This document shows, piece after piece, positions 46,141-59,390 of a stretch of DNA of 64,000 bases. Under the pieces are notes generated by a model. It ran no database searches. It saw nothing but the letters and a program-made list of their open reading frames with translations, and was not told where the DNA came from. The stretch spans positions 14,676,171 to 14,740,170 of the forward strand of contig NW_004454171.1 in assembly GCF_000283155.1 (NCBI RefSeq), in the 5' to 3' direction. Each line of letters opens with the position of its first letter. The stretch's first letter is position 1. The DNA comes from Ceratotherium simum simum (taxonomy: Eukaryota; Chordata; Mammalia; Perissodactyla; Rhinocerotidae). Both the position numbers and the translations under genes were made by a program.

Positions 46141-49100
46141 AAAATAAACTGAGGGGGAAAAATTCCCAACTGCATGTCAGAAGGCTCTGATTTTGAAAAG
46201 AGTAGTTTGGAATAGGGGACCTGTGAGGAGGAGATCTGGTCTCCAGATTTATAAGAGGTATATTTACATCTAGTTTAAAAGTTGTATAATTGTCATAAGT
46301 ATTTTCTTTCTTTAACATTTCCATTGCATTATTTAAAGACATGGCACACACTAAATGGTTTTTAAAAGCGCTGGCCTTAGTGTCTTTCTCTTGTTAGGGA
46401 AAGTTGCAAGATTTGCATTAATAATTTTTCCCTGTTGGCATCTTAAAGACAATTCACACCATTTAAAATTGCAGTTCTGAACTTACTCCACGATATCAAA
46501 GTTTAATAAGTACAGTCCAAAAGATCTATCCACAGGTAAGATTTTAAAAAGCGTTATTAAGCTGCACATGCTACTGACTGGAATTCCTGGCACCTTCGGG
46601 CACTTGCTTCTGGGCCCTGGGTTCAGGCCTGTGTGTTGTTAAAGGATAGTCCAAGAGTGGTGGATGAGGGAACGGGGAGAGAATATTTGGAATTCAAAAC
46701 ATCTCACTTCAGACACGCTACATAAATCAGCTGAGGCACACATCCCACAGCCCCTGAGAAATAGCTACAATTATTTCCAGTTTGGGAAAAGTGATGGAAT
46801 AATAGAGAACCTTCAGTAACTCATTTGGAAAGTCATTGGAGTTCATAAACCAAGACTAGTGACAGAGGCAAGAGCTGAACTGAACACCTTGGCTTATTTC
46901 TGGACTAGGATTTAAACTGGCAGCTAAAGTCTCACCTGACTGATCTGGAAGGACTCTGCATTGGGCTCTGTGGGTTGTCGGCAGGGACCACATCTTCAGC
47001 CACTTACACACTATGACATTCTAGGTCTTTCATTTTCTACAGTTCACTCTAGTTGGCATCAGTCCCCACAGCAGGGCAGGTTTAGAAGCAAAAGGATTTT
47101 CTATCCTGTCATTAGCCTATGGCTCTGAACACTGCACACAGATTTTCTTTCACAACAGCTAAAACATTTTGAAAACTAACGGTGAAAAGGAAACAAAAAT
47201 ATGTTGAAAGACAAGGGTAAAAGTATTTAAGAAATTAAAACAAAATGATCATTTATTGTTTTTAATATGTAGTCAAATATGACAGCAGTATTACACAAAT
47301 TGCTCCCTTCTCCCCTTTGTAAAATCCCAAATTTGTTGACTCCAACTGAAAGTGAAAAAACATGATTTAATTCCAAAAAGAACAATCAACAGAGAGAACA
47401 CAGGCAACATTTGGTCACCACCAGCTTCCAGACCTTTCAAGATAAATTGTGTCACCAGAGCAGTCGATACACTGGCTTTCTTACAAAATTATTACTAGGA
47501 AAAAAAAAAGATTTCCCACATACTGTAAGGAGAACCAGAAGAATTGCAGAAAAACTTGGTTTAAGAAGGTGTGTGAAGAAAACTTTAATGAATTATTGCA
47601 ATCATCATGATTCCCAGGTAAAAGATAGATGGCAAATTAATGGACTGTAAGGAAATACATTCAAACTTAGATAATTAATCTTACAGTGAAAATAATCAAG
47701 AAGCTTACAGAAGTACGTAGCATCTGAATGACTGAATTTCAACAGCGGATTTCAGTAAAGGTCACGCCTCTTCTGCTATCAGACACCGTTAGTGCAAATT
47801 CACATACAATCATTTTTACATTTGCAGGTTCAGGTACGTCAAGCATGAGGTCATCGTGAAGTATGTGTATGTTATTCTAACACGAAAGAACGCAGCCTCG
47901 GAATGTCTCATTGACATGGCAGAGGAAAAAGGAATGATGCCCGGAGGACTGGAGTAAATTCAAAACAATCTGTTTACCAAGCCCAGTGTTAAATGAAGTT
48001 TTGGAAAACCTCTGCGAAATTAACCTTCACCTGAAAGACCTGTCCTTGATGTGACGTGCAGGGCTTGGGAAAACTGAGAAAAGAACTGGCAATGTGCTGT
48101 GCTCACCCACAGTCTTTCCTTTTGCTTGGGGGTGACTGGGTTTAGAGGGTCAGACTCTCCCCAGTGTTCTCGTTCAGCAGCACCACAGTGAGCTTTGTGA
48201 TTCGGACAAAGGGTACAATTATACCAACTTCGAAATGCATTCACAAATATTCTGTGTGCTGGTGCAACTGGTATAAAACACAGACAGCCCCCTGGGTGCC
48301 CAACTTCTCTTTTCACACTTGAACATTTCAAATGACTACAAGCAGAATTACCAGAAACAGTAGTAAATTCCTGGCATTGGAAGTTCCCATGATCCCAGCT
48401 GGCATGCAAAAAAGGCTGTTTCTTTTTTTCTCCTGAAAATAATGTACTTCCCAGGCACTGTCCAAATGCCGCAAATGCGGCAAATGAGAGATTTGTTTTG
48501 ACCAACCCATGAAGAGACCTTCACCTTCTCAGCTAGGGCCCCAAGATCTACTTATAATATACACAGAATGTCTGTGTCTAACCAGATTTAATTCATGTCC
48601 CTAAAATGATTTTAACATTTCTTACCAAGGAAAGCTCTGATTTCACTTAATGGTATTTTCAGAGTAGCCTGGTGGAGGACACTTAATTTGAGTTTTTATT
48701 TCCCTGCTAAAAATATGGCAATCTGAGTATATTTTTGTTCAAACCACCTTTAAAATGGTTGCTTAGACTTGACTGCAACGTCTAGACAATAGTACTTGAA
48801 CTCGAGTCCCGAGATGGTCAAACTTCACAGAGATCCAGCTGTGGGTCTACAGTCGAAAAAGCCCTCTCTTATCCTTTGGTCAGGAAAATTATTTTCATTT
48901 TTATTGTATTTTATTGCCTGTATGTGATTGGCTGTCTCATGGTCTCTGGTATAAGGGAACCAGAGAAAGTGCCTTGTAAGTCAGAGGGAGATAAATGGAA
49001 AGTCTCTTTTTGGGTCATTACTTGACCATAGGTAACTCAATTCCCTAGAGCAAGGGTCTTGATGATTTTGGGATTGGTGCCATAGGAGAGGTACAGGGGG

Positions 49101-50336
49101 ATGATGGCTGAGTTTTAGATTAATTGGGGACATCCTTGACTTTCTCTATGTCACTTATTTCCTAGCACCACTTGCAGGATCTGTGCCCCAGTGTCTGAAT
49201 GTCTGAATGACCTACATTCCCGCTGATCCTCACTGAATATTTATTTGCACACTGCTCTGAAGAAGTTGAAAACTCTGCTTGAGAGCGTATTTTGATCTTT
49301 ATTTTTTCCATGAATCATCCCCATCCACTCACTATGTTTATACCCCTTCCCACATAGCAAACTTCTAAAATTAGTTTCATGCTAGGTATCTATTCAATAG
49401 GCACAAAAGATTTACAGCTGCATGATCAGTAAGTGATAATGTCAGTCATGAATGTATACTTTTTGTAACGCTAGGGAAAAGAGCGACTGTTTTTAAAAAT
49501 AAACACTCTAGTGGGAATGAGAGAAATCACTGAGCTTTTTCAATTGAAATCAAAATGAATATATCACTGTCTGCCAAGTTAAATTTTTTTGCTTTATTCC
49601 ATTAGGAGAGGATTTTTCTTTTTTTTACTCATTCTCAAATGTTAATCAATGTTAGAAATTAGAAAAAGATGAGTACCAGCGTATGATTTGCATTAATTTT
49701 TTTCCAGCCTTTTATTCTGGATTTAAAGTAATAGAATCTTTCAGTGTCAACTGTGATCTGGAAATTCATTTACAACAAGTTTTGAGCATTTTATTTCTCT
49801 AGACATAATTTGGTCATTCATAATAAATGTATTATTGAGAAGCCAATGATGATGCATTCTATAAACTTTTATGGAGAATTGATTCAAGAAATTATATGAT
49901 CTTACTGGAATGATTATCATCTTACTTCTTTGCAATAACCATTGTGAGAGCAGTGGGCACTGGATGGTTTAAAAGTTATGTCAGGCAATAATTAGGCAGA
50001 TATGTTACAATTTAAGTTGAAATTAGAAGATCTACTTAATCAAAATATTAAGTAACATCATACCGTCTGATATGACAGTGGAAGAGTAGAAGATTATATA
50101 TACACTTGAGGGTCTCCTAGGTTGGAGTGTTCTGAGTTCCATCATTGTCTTATGAGAGCTCAGAGTGTGCTTGTCAATATTCCATAGCCTTAGACTTCAC
50201 AATCAAGGTTTTCAACTGTGTATCCATAGTAGCCACTTGTAGTAAATAATTACAAATGCTTTCAAATCTGGGTTGGTCTTCTAGGAAAAGGAATAAAGGG
50301 AGGCTTGATATATTCAGTTGGGGGGTTGTTGTCATT
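46141..50336. other. repeat-poor unassigned stretch of about 4.2 kb
   Basis: The longest stretch here with no transposon I can recognise. It contains the 161-codon minus-strand frame at 48020-48505, a short inverted repeat at 48467-48482, and AT-rich parts after 49300. No exon is supported. Confidence 0.4.
48020..48505 (-). other. 161-codon open frame, unrecognised
   Basis: Starts at an ATG and ends at a stop on the minus strand, outside any repeat I recognise. The predicted peptide is Cys/His-rich (for example SACSHLKC and CTLCPNHKAHC) but shows no domain I know, no signal peptide and no clear splice signals. A second minus frame (48328-48510) overlaps its start. It may be a chance frame, a terminal exon or an old retrocopy. 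I lean to chance. Confidence 0.15.
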
Positions 50337-50351
50337 TCTACAAATATTCTT

Positions 50352-50562
50352 TTTTTTTTTTTAAGATTTTATTTATTTATTTTTTCCCCCCAAAGCCCCA
50401 GTAGATAGTTGTGTGTCATAGCTGCACATCCTTCTAGTTGCTGTATGTGGGACTCGGGCTCAGCACGGCCGGAGAAGCAGTGCCTCAGTGTGCGCCCGGG
50501 ATCCGAACCCGGGCCGCCAGCAGCTGAGCACGCACTTAACCGCCAAGCCATGGGGCCATCCC
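50352..50562 (-). mobile_element. ERE SINE, short-type tail, antisense
   Basis: T-rich tail with 'attttatttatttatttttt', 'agccccagtagatagttgtg', 'tgcacatccttctagttgct', B-box complement 'gggatccgaacccgggccgc', end 'gccatggggccatcc'. A perfect 15-bp TSD TCTACAAATATTCTT lies at 50337-50351 and 50563-50577. No gaggaagatt tail module. Confidence 0.97.
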
Positions 50563-50577
50563 TCTACAAATATTCTT

Positions 50578-51339
50578 AAGGGCTTGTCTTTGTATAATTT
50601 CACCAAGTTTTCCAATTGGTGCAGAATAGACACAAGTACAAACTGATCGGATTCAGTGTTAATCATAGGAAATCACCGACCCTACAGAAAACTGACATAA
50701 GGCACATCAAATTAGTAGGAACTTCGGCTTGACAGACTTAAATATTCCAACTCTGAAATTTCCAATTTTCAATTACTTGGGACAGTCAAATTTTTTTTCC
50801 CCAAAGAGTGATAATAAAAAATCAGTATCAGAAATCGCAAGTTCATTCAGATATGCTTAAAATTAGAAGTACCAATCTCAACTTCTCTGCACATTTTGAA
50901 GGTAAAGATGAAGGAATAAGATTTGCAGATGTATGAAATGACCAAAAGAAAACTCCTCAAAGCAAAGTCTGAGATACTGAAGCTGGGTGACCCCAAGTCC
51001 CCATCCTGAAGTGAAAACCACTGCAGTGGCTATGACAGCAGCAAAGCATAATTACCGAGCAGCCTTATCTCTGGCTATGAAAAAGTCAAGTCCCAAGTTT
51101 CCAGAGATAACCAATCTTCCGATCTTCCCTCAATAAATTTGTAAAACCAAGAGATGGAGAAATAGATAAGGATGATGTTGGGTGGTGGTGGAACTAGTGA
51201 CTTTCACAGTCTCTTCTCATTCAAAGAGTTTGATTCCAAGTCTTATTGTAAATAGAAATGTGTCTATAATGAAGATTAAGTGACAAGAGAAAAAAAAACG
51301 TGTTTTTTTTTCTCCTGATACATTTTGCTCACTAGCTAA
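50578..51339. other. unassigned sequence
   Basis: Nothing recognised. Confidence 0.45.
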
Positions 51340-51570
51340 TCCAGTAGTTTTCCCAATCCCACCCCAGGGGACATTTGGCAATGTCTGAAGACATCTTTCG
51401 TTGTCACAACTGGGGAATGTGTGTATGTGAGTTACTGGCATATACTCAATAGAAGCCTGGAAGTTGCCAAACATTCTACAACGCATGGGACCACTCCCTC
51501 CACCCCAACAAAGAATTATGGGGCCCAAAATGTTAATAGTGCCGAGGCTGAGAAAACTAGAGACAGTCTA
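51340..51570. mobile_element. MER58-like hAT-Charlie relic
   Basis: 'ggacatttggcaatgtctga', 'cgttgtcacaactggggaat', 'caaacattctacaacgcatg' and 'gcccaaaatgttaatagtgc' belong to a common non-autonomous hAT-Charlie element (MER58 as I recall it). Confidence 0.7.
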
Positions 51571-52639
51571 ATAAATGACAAACAACCACACACACGTAAA
51601 GTGCAAATGTCCCTTTGATATACTAGGACTTCTGGAATACTTTATGATTTTGTTAATTCAAAAAGCCACAACAGAAATATTGGTGCAAGAAAGTGAACTA
51701 TTACATCTGGTCAGAAAGAATTCAAGTGACCTGGAAAGTCCTCCTGGGTCTGCGACAACTTTGGATGAGTAACTTTTCTTCTCATAAATAAAATTAACAG
51801 ATAATTTGAAACAGAGCAAACAGCACAGACGTATCATATTTCAGAAACATTCTTCAGGCAGATACTTGATATTTTCCTGTCTACGTAGAAAAGAAAATCG
51901 GAATTGGAAATTTGAATAGAGTAATATCGATCCTACCTCCTTGCAAAGTTGTGTTTGAGGATTTCACCATATTACAGTTATCAGTGGACATGCCTGATCT
52001 CTCACTATTTGTAATTATCACTATAAACCACCAGAACTCACACAGGAACTTGTTCCAGTAGGTGCTTAACAAATATCTAAGTGAACTGAGTGGCTGAATG
52101 AACTAACAAACAAAGGGATGCCTCAAAGTGCTCTGTAAAATGTAAAGTGCTCACAAACACGACGTAATATGAGTATATAATAGATGACGCCACAGACCTC
52201 ATAATATTTGCTCAAAAAATCTTTTTTAGGGCAAAAATGTTCACATAGTTTAAAAAGCAAATAAAAGTTGTGATTATATATGTTGTAAGAAAATATGCTA
52301 TGAAGATTATTGGTTTTCAGGTACATTTGGGAAGAAATGAAACAAAAGGAGAACAACTTTAAATGGCATTGCTAATTTAGATGGCCACGGGGGAAGGGAC
52401 GTGCAAAACCAAAGAAAAACTCTGGAATAGCTAGAACTTGAAATCACTGGTTGTTATAAAAATGGCACCATTCTTACGACAGCAAAATGATAGAGGAAGC
52501 GTGGTCCAATGTTCTATATTATAGGACAGAGCAGATAGTCAACGCAGCAAATAAAGTTTGCCTTTAGATGGAGTGTGGCTTCTAAGCTGCCTGGTTGGCC
52601 TTTAGTGCTGATGAAGGGGTCTAGGCCAGGAGAACCGGA
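51571..52639. other. unassigned sequence
   Basis: Nothing recognised except a possible L2/MIR end block near 52055-52095 ('ccagtaggtgcttaacaaat'). Confidence 0.45.
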
Positions 52640-52770
52640 ACAAAAATAACGAGTCAGGAGTTTTAAGTACAAGACCTAGTTCTGATACTGGGAAAATTAC
52701 CGTCTCTCTCTGGGCCTCAGTTTTCTGATCTGTGAAATGAGAAGGTTGGATTAGATGCCTCCCATGATTC
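52640..52770 (+). mobile_element. MIR SINE
   Basis: 'gtctctctctgggcctcagt' then 'ttctgatctgtgaaatgaga' and 'aggttggattagatgcctcc'. Confidence 0.82.
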
Positions 52771-53754
52771 TGGCGCGTGGATGCTGATGTTCGTGGGGCG
52801 TGGTGGGGTGCAGCAGGAAAGAAAAAGCATGAGCAATCTTTTGGAATTAGTAGGGCAAGTCATAATAAAACATCTGAAAAATGCCTGAAGAAATACAAAG
52901 CAAAATAACATTTCACAGGAGGGAGAACCCTCATATCCCATAAGCACAGGATCTATTTTTAAGAATTCAAATATTAATTTCTTATCATGGAATAGAAATG
53001 TCTTGAACCAAGGCATGGATTCTAACAAAATTTTTTCCCAAATGGACAGTAGACACCAGGGGCGTTACCAAATTTATAGTCCTTCAGAATGAGGAAACAA
53101 GAATTTTTTGCCAAAAACTAATAAATTATACTAACCTGAGAATATATATTATCTGCATATTAGCATAATTGAAATTAATTTCTTTTTCTATAGTCTGCAT
53201 TTACAAATTTTTACATTTAAAATTGTTTCACATATTTATAGTTTAATGTGACAGCCCCTTATATTCATGTTACCGGGGATAAAATAAATATTTGAAATTA
53301 TTTGTGCTTGAGGTATTTCCTTCTAAAGAGAAGACTGCTGGTCAGCACCTGGGCTTCCCTTTGCTGTGAAGAGTAAACTGGGAAATTAGAAGACACCAGA
53401 GAGGCTAAATGACTCCACCGGAAAGAACTGAGCCAGCTGAAGCATGCACACAGGGCACGCTGGAGTGGGAGAGGAGAGACAGCTCAGAGAGATGTCGTAT
53501 AGAGGAAATATTAAGAGAAAATATTAAGATGGAAAAAAGGAACTTAATCAATTTTCTATGTATTTTGAATGTATTCTCCTCTGACATTGTCTCAAGAAAT
53601 GTATCGATTTGATTGTCTTTGAATGCTTTCTGGATTGATGGACTTTTCTCCCTCTGAATGCAAATTTATGCTGGTACTGGACCAACAGATGTGCTTTATA
53701 TGGGTTACATGGACATAAAGTTTTAAAAGTCTGTCCATCTGTACATTTAGTCAG
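52771..53754. other. unassigned sequence
   Basis: Nothing recognised. Confidence 0.45.
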
Positions 53755-53920
53755 TCTCCATAATAATAATCTTGCAAGGAAGACAGGACAAAAATATTTT
53801 TATTTCCCCAAATTGCAAATTGAGACTCCTGGAGGTTAAAGTGATTTTCCCAAAATAAAATAGTGAAGCCTCAATGCTGGGTCAGCTGGTATTCTTTCAT
53901 TACTCCATGCTGCCTCTCTG
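53755..53920 (-). mobile_element. MIR SINE, antisense
   Basis: 'ataataataatcttgcaagg', 'caaattgagactcctggagg' and 'ttaaagtgattttcccaaaa' follow the antisense MIR. Confidence 0.72.
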
Positions 53921-54029
53921 AGATCAAAAATGCTTAGAATATGCCCAAGAACTAGCAAATCTTCTCTTTTTCCTCCTCCTCCTTTTTCTTCAAGGAGAAG
54001 GAATTAGAAGGAAAGACTGCTTCTACAGG

Positions 54030-54228
54030 ACTGTGTAACGGAATTTTCTGTGATGATGGGAATGTTGTGTGTTGTCCAATCTGGTAGCCATATGCCACAT
54101 GTGGCTATTGAGCACTTGAAATGTGGCTAGTGTCACTGAAGAACTGGATTTTTATTTAATTTTAATTAACTAAATTCAAATAACCACATTTGGTTAGTGG
54201 ATATAATATTGGACAGCATAGTTCTAGA
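54030..54228. mobile_element. MER3-like hAT-Charlie relic
   Basis: 'gttgtccaatctggtagcca', 'tgtggctattgagcacttga', 'aatgtggctagtgtcactga' and 'atattggacagcatagttct': a short non-autonomous element with complementary ends (TTGTCCAAT / ATTGGACAG). MER3 as I recall it. Confidence 0.78.
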
Positions 54229-57066
54229 AGCTTCATGTGAGAGATTAGCAAATGCCCTAGGTATCTCCAACTAAAATAATAATTGGGGGTAAATTGTATG
54301 TTATCATTTATCTTTAGTTTTCTATTTGTTAGTATATCTTGAAGTCCAAACCCTTCATAAAAAAACCCAACATTTTGGTCAGTGCTATCTGATTGGCTTA
54401 AGATATTTTTCTTGACTTTTAATACCTTTATCTAATCACTGAATATTATTTTTACAAATAATTAAGGTGAAATAACTAACTTCCTCTGTAGCACCACCTA
54501 CCTGATTTCTCCAGAAGTTTGTATGTGTTCCTTTGCTGTTCTTAATTTTTAAAATTTTTGTTATTCTGTCTCTACTATGTTATAGTATATTAATTAACAT
54601 ACAGATGCTTCCTTTCTAATACACACCACATGTAAAATCCAAAGCATCAGCGTCCATTCGGAATTTCCAGAAACTGTGTGTTTGCTCTTCCTTTGTAGTA
54701 AATGGGCACCAAAAACAAACCAGAAGTATAAAATAGAATGAAAGTTTCTTTAAAAAAGGGATTCAGCCACCCTTTCCCCTTACCACTAAAAGACTCATAT
54801 ACAACAGAAACTTCTCACCACTTTTAACTCCTAGTTCTGTGAGGAGGTTTTCCCACACGCCAGCAGCAGTTTTACTTCCCAAAAGTTTTCCCTCTTCCTT
54901 GGTGCTTTCGTTCACTGAAGAATTCAGAGAGTTTTATGTTTTTCTACAGAGTTGTCAATATTTTTGAATCAAAAATGGAAAACGGAAGGGTATAAAGATA
55001 ACATTACTACTTCAAAGAATTGTGTAAGGAGTTGGATATATATGCAGGATTTATACAACTGTCAAGCAACTGCTATTGGAAGCCACACCTGCCACAAAAG
55101 CTAGTGAAAGAAGCGTCATCTTATCCTAAAAGGAATCGTCTGTGTGCTCCTTATGTCTTTGTAGAATACCAGTTGCACCAGTTACATTGGCAAGTCATTT
55201 GCTTATTGCTATCTGATCAAACCTACTCCATGAGAAATAAGTTGGCATATTTCATATAAACTGAAGGTAACTACAGCAGAGAGATTGTCATCACATTCTT
55301 CAATCACCTTGCTTGTCAATTTTTTTTGTAATTATTAACTAAGTAGGTTAAATTGCCACCCTCATCGGGTACTAAAAAATGTAAAGCAAAATACATATGA
55401 TGGAAAATGGCACTAGTTTACATCAGACAATTGTGACGATAAATATGATACTCGGTTAGTGGACTGATGTCATTCAATGTAGACACCGTGTACAGATGCT
55501 AAGCTGTTAGTAAAGTGCTGCGTAAGAGACGTCTCTGCTTCTTTATACCCGAATCTGCAAATGTTGGACACTGTATCCTACAAGAACCAACAGCTTCTTG
55601 GCACAGGATGTAAGTTTCATGGGTCAAGTTGTTGATGAAATTGTACTCACAGTACCCACATTTAAACTTTGGGAGCTCAGTATATAAATTAACCACTTTC
55701 CTCTTCAAGGGATGCTTTTCTTTTTTTCATTCAGGGGGAAATTTGGAAATTTGGATTGTGATTATAGGGCAAATGACAGATCCATCTAAGGAGTTTTTGC
55801 ATCTGCTTCATTTAGCCAGGGAGGGAAGGGGTTGATAGGAATGAAACAGTGGCTCAAATTGGCAGGAAAATGATCGGCACTGCAATTAATTGAACCACTT
55901 TTGCTAAGTGACATAAAAATATTCTAATATTAAGGATTATTTTACAACTCTATGGAAGTATGCAGTAATGCATCTTGCATTCTTGTCTTGATGACAAAAT
56001 GCACTCTTAGAGTCACAAGAGCCTGCCTTGTGTTAGTTATAAACAAAAATATATTTATATATATATTTATGTAACTACTATGTGCTTTAAAGAAAATTAC
56101 TGTATGATTCAGCAGGGTTCTTTCAATCTTTTTCTCGCCAGAGATATGCTGACTTGAATGGCTTCTTAGGAATCGACAATAAAATGGGCGTATAGTACTG
56201 AAATGGCAAAAAGTAACAAAAAAAACAAAAACCCTATGTTTAGAATCCCTTAACATTTTTGCTTCAAAAACCATCAAGGAACTCTTTGTATTGTTTCCTT
56301 TTGTTTCCTTCAGCCAAGAGCAACTGTGGCTTCATAGGACTTCACAGTTGGGAAATGGAGGCAACTCTTCGTAAAACAAATCAGATGTTTTGTTCTTAGG
56401 CAGGAGAACGGAAAACCTCATCTGCCACTGCCTCTTTCCTAATCTTTAGCTAAAAGTTTGGAAATTCTGTCACAGCTCAGAGAAAGGGCATTGATTAATA
56501 AGGAAGAGGGAGGCATAGTCTGTGAGCCTCCTGTACAGATAAAAGATTCACCCTATAAAGTAATGAACTCGTTGGAACAGGTGGAGCTGGACCAGAAAAA
56601 CAAAATCCTTTTGCCGCACATCTGGTGAAAAGATAGAAAATCGCTTATTCTGTGTTTGCTTTTGCTCCTGCATGAGCTATTTTTCTCAGCCATCTTGAAA
56701 CATTCATCATTGCTCTTTTGAGTGAAAGCGTTCAGGCTTTGGAACACAGTTATCTTTGAGACATCAGAGAAGCAAATTTGAACCAAAGTGTAGATCCCTC
56801 GTGAACTAAAGCTTTCTTATTTTTTTTCTCGATCCCTTCGCAACCCTGCACCTAAACCAATAGCATTGTAATCTTGTCACACTTCTGATAAGTCCACAGG
56901 AGATGTTCTGAGTGAACTAGCGATGTCATTCCACTGGGGAATTCTATGTTCAGTGGTCAATGATATCTTGTATAAGTTTTAGTTTTTCTTATACCCTTCC
57001 TGGGCTGGGCTTGTCCAGAAATCTTGTCTCCTTCAGGCTACAGCAGCTTAGGGCTCCTTTGCGTGC
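54229..57066. other. repeat-poor unassigned stretch of about 2.8 kb
   Basis: No transposon or exon recognised. Short frames (55020-55259, 55499-55708, 55942-56277, 56553-56786) have no known product. Confidence 0.42.
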
Positions 57067-57092
57067 GTGTGTGTGTGTGTGTGTGTGTGTGT
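57067..57092. repeat. (GT)n microsatellite
   Basis: Thirteen GT units, followed by two GTTT units. Confidence 0.95.
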
Positions 57093-57175
57093 TTGTTTGT
57101 CTTAAAGGTATAGGCAAAATTTTAGTCTTAACACCTGTAAGCCAGCACTGGTGCTGTTCTGTCCTAGAAATTTTA

Positions 57176-57289
<114 letters not shown>

Positions 57290-57469
57290 CTAAAAGAGAA
57301 AATGAAAAAATAATGATCACCAGGGTGATGATCACATAACAAGAAAAATATATTTGCCAAATATTTTAGATTAACTTCTGAATTAAATTTAGTAACACAT
57401 GAAATTATCTCATTACTGCCATGGTTGAAATTATATACCCACAAAGTCCAGTGTTTCCATCTCCATTAT

Positions 57470-57600
57470 GGTACGATCAGCACCTCTCAGGTGACAGTCC
57501 ATACCTGTCCCATAAGATTGAGAGCTTCTTAAAGGCAAGGTTTATGACTTATGCATATTTATGTCTAAAAGATTCTATAAGTGCCCAAATATAACTAGGC
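57470..57600 (+). mobile_element. possible L2/MIR 3' fragment
   Basis: 'attgagagcttcttaaaggc' and 'aaggtttatgacttatgcat' sit as in the L2 3' end. Weak. Confidence 0.4.
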
Positions 57601-57620
57601 AAAAATGAGCCTATATCTTC

Positions 57621-57864
57621 TTTTTTTTTTTTTTGTGAGGAAGATCGGCCCTGAGCTAACATCTGCTAATCATCCTCTTTTTGCTGAGGAAGACTGGCCC
57701 TGGGCTAACATCCATGCCCATCTTTCTCCACTTTATATGGGACGCCGCCACAGCATGGCTTGACAAGCAGTGCGTTGGTGCGTGCCTGGGATCCGAACCG
57801 GTGAACCCTGGGCCGCCGCAGCGAAGCGCGCCCACCTAACCACTTGCGCCACCAGGCTGGCCCC
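57621..57864 (-). mobile_element. ERE SINE, two-module tail, antisense
   Basis: T14 tail complement, two 'gaggaaga' modules, 'ctccactttatatgggacgc', B-box complement 'gggatccgaaccggtgaacc', end 'accaggctggcccc'. It keeps many CpGs, so it is one of the younger copies. Flanks share only TCTTCTT. Confidence 0.97.
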
Positions 57865-58689
57865 AAAGTCTTCTTAATATATAGCCACTGATACTTTCTC
57901 TTCTCTAGAAGTCAATAATGATATCACTTCATTATATTTATTAATTCACTCAAAAACATAAGCCCATAAAATTATGCACAGTTCTTAGAAGTGTATTTCA
58001 AATTAGGTGCTAGACTTCCTAGTAAATAAACTAAAAGAAAAATCACTTAATATCTTAAGAAATTATTTCTTAAATCTAAGATTTCCCATATGTGACTTTT
58101 CGGGCTTAAAAATTAACAGATGTCATGCTCTGAAAACTGAATACAACATCACAGGGCGTGGACAGTCTTGAGCTTATGAACTCAATAAATGCACACGTAG
58201 ACACATTTTTTTTTGCACACGTCCTAAAATACAGGTTATTTGTATTCACAAAAGGAGCACATTTCTCCCCAGCACTCCGTCCATCAAACAAACCTGTGAT
58301 TTACAAATAGAAGTGCTGAAATGAATAATTAAGTTACAGTAGCAGAAGACAGTAAAATGCATTTCATGGCCAGCCACAATGATACTAGAAACTATTACTC
58401 CAGTTATCAGACTGCCTGCAATTTTGGAGTAAATAAGACAAGAAATATTAAAGGAAGTTTATTTCTATCCAAAGAATTTTATTGAGAAAAATGTTAAATA
58501 TCAGTGTAGATATACCAGCTCTTGGCAGCTTTCTAGATCTGCCAATTACATTTCCCTATCAATGATTAATGGCTGTAGAAGAGTTTTCACAACAGATAGG
58601 AATGAGTATTAGCTCTACTTTCTGGAAAAATACCAATCAAGGTAATTGCATTCTGCCTATTAATAATATCATGTGCTGTCTATATAACA
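57865..58689. other. unassigned sequence
   Basis: Nothing recognised. Confidence 0.45.
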
Positions 58690-58800
58690 TTATGTGGTCA
58701 GAATGCTTTATATTTATTAGCTGATTAAGTCCCATGAGGTAAGTGTAATGGAACCATCCTTATTTTCCAAAAGAAGAAGTTAAAACTAAGAGAGGGCTAA
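58690..58800 (-). mobile_element. MIR SINE fragment, antisense
   Basis: 'agctgattaagtcccatgag', 'gtaagtgtaatggaaccatc' and 'aaagaagaagttaaaactaa' follow the antisense MIR core. Confidence 0.65.
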
Positions 58801-59216
58801 ATAGCAAAATAGTGTGCCTTTGTTGGAAGTAAAAATCATCATCAATGAAATATAGTAAGCATCTCTAGGGAGATGGACACTGTAACTCATGGTCACTCCT
58901 GTTTGTGGGAAAACGCCAATATGCCACTGTGCTCGTTATTTATAACCTCCACTCTGGTTTCAGTGATTTCACACCTGGGCTTCTGAAGCCACAACTGCCC
59001 TAGTCCTTCTCTGAGTCAAGAAGAACCACTAAGTCTTTGCTCCGAATCTCCACCTTTCCAAGGCCCACGTGGCCTATGGGTCTGGCTGGCAAGTATAGCC
59101 CTGGGAACTGGCACTAATTTACAACTCAGCATGTAAAGGTATTGTGCTATAAAGTGACTCTTCACTAAAAAGTAATGCAGATCATGAGAATGTTGATGAT
59201 GATGCTTGTGAAAGTT
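58801..59216. other. unassigned sequence
   Basis: Nothing recognised. Confidence 0.45.
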
Positions 59217-59390
59217 ATATTTTATTAAGCTCTTAATTGTATTTCATACTTTGTACTAAGTGATTTACGTACATGATCTCATTTAATACACACAACTCAA
59301 TCATTTACATTTTGCACAGACACTTAAAGCTACAAACTGGCAGAGCCAAGATTTAAAATGAGGTCTATCTACCTCCAAAGTTAACTCTCC
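59217..59390 (-). mobile_element. MIR SINE, antisense
   Basis: 'tactaagtgatttacgtaca', 'tgatctcatttaatacacac', 'aactggcagagccaagattt'. Confidence 0.82.
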
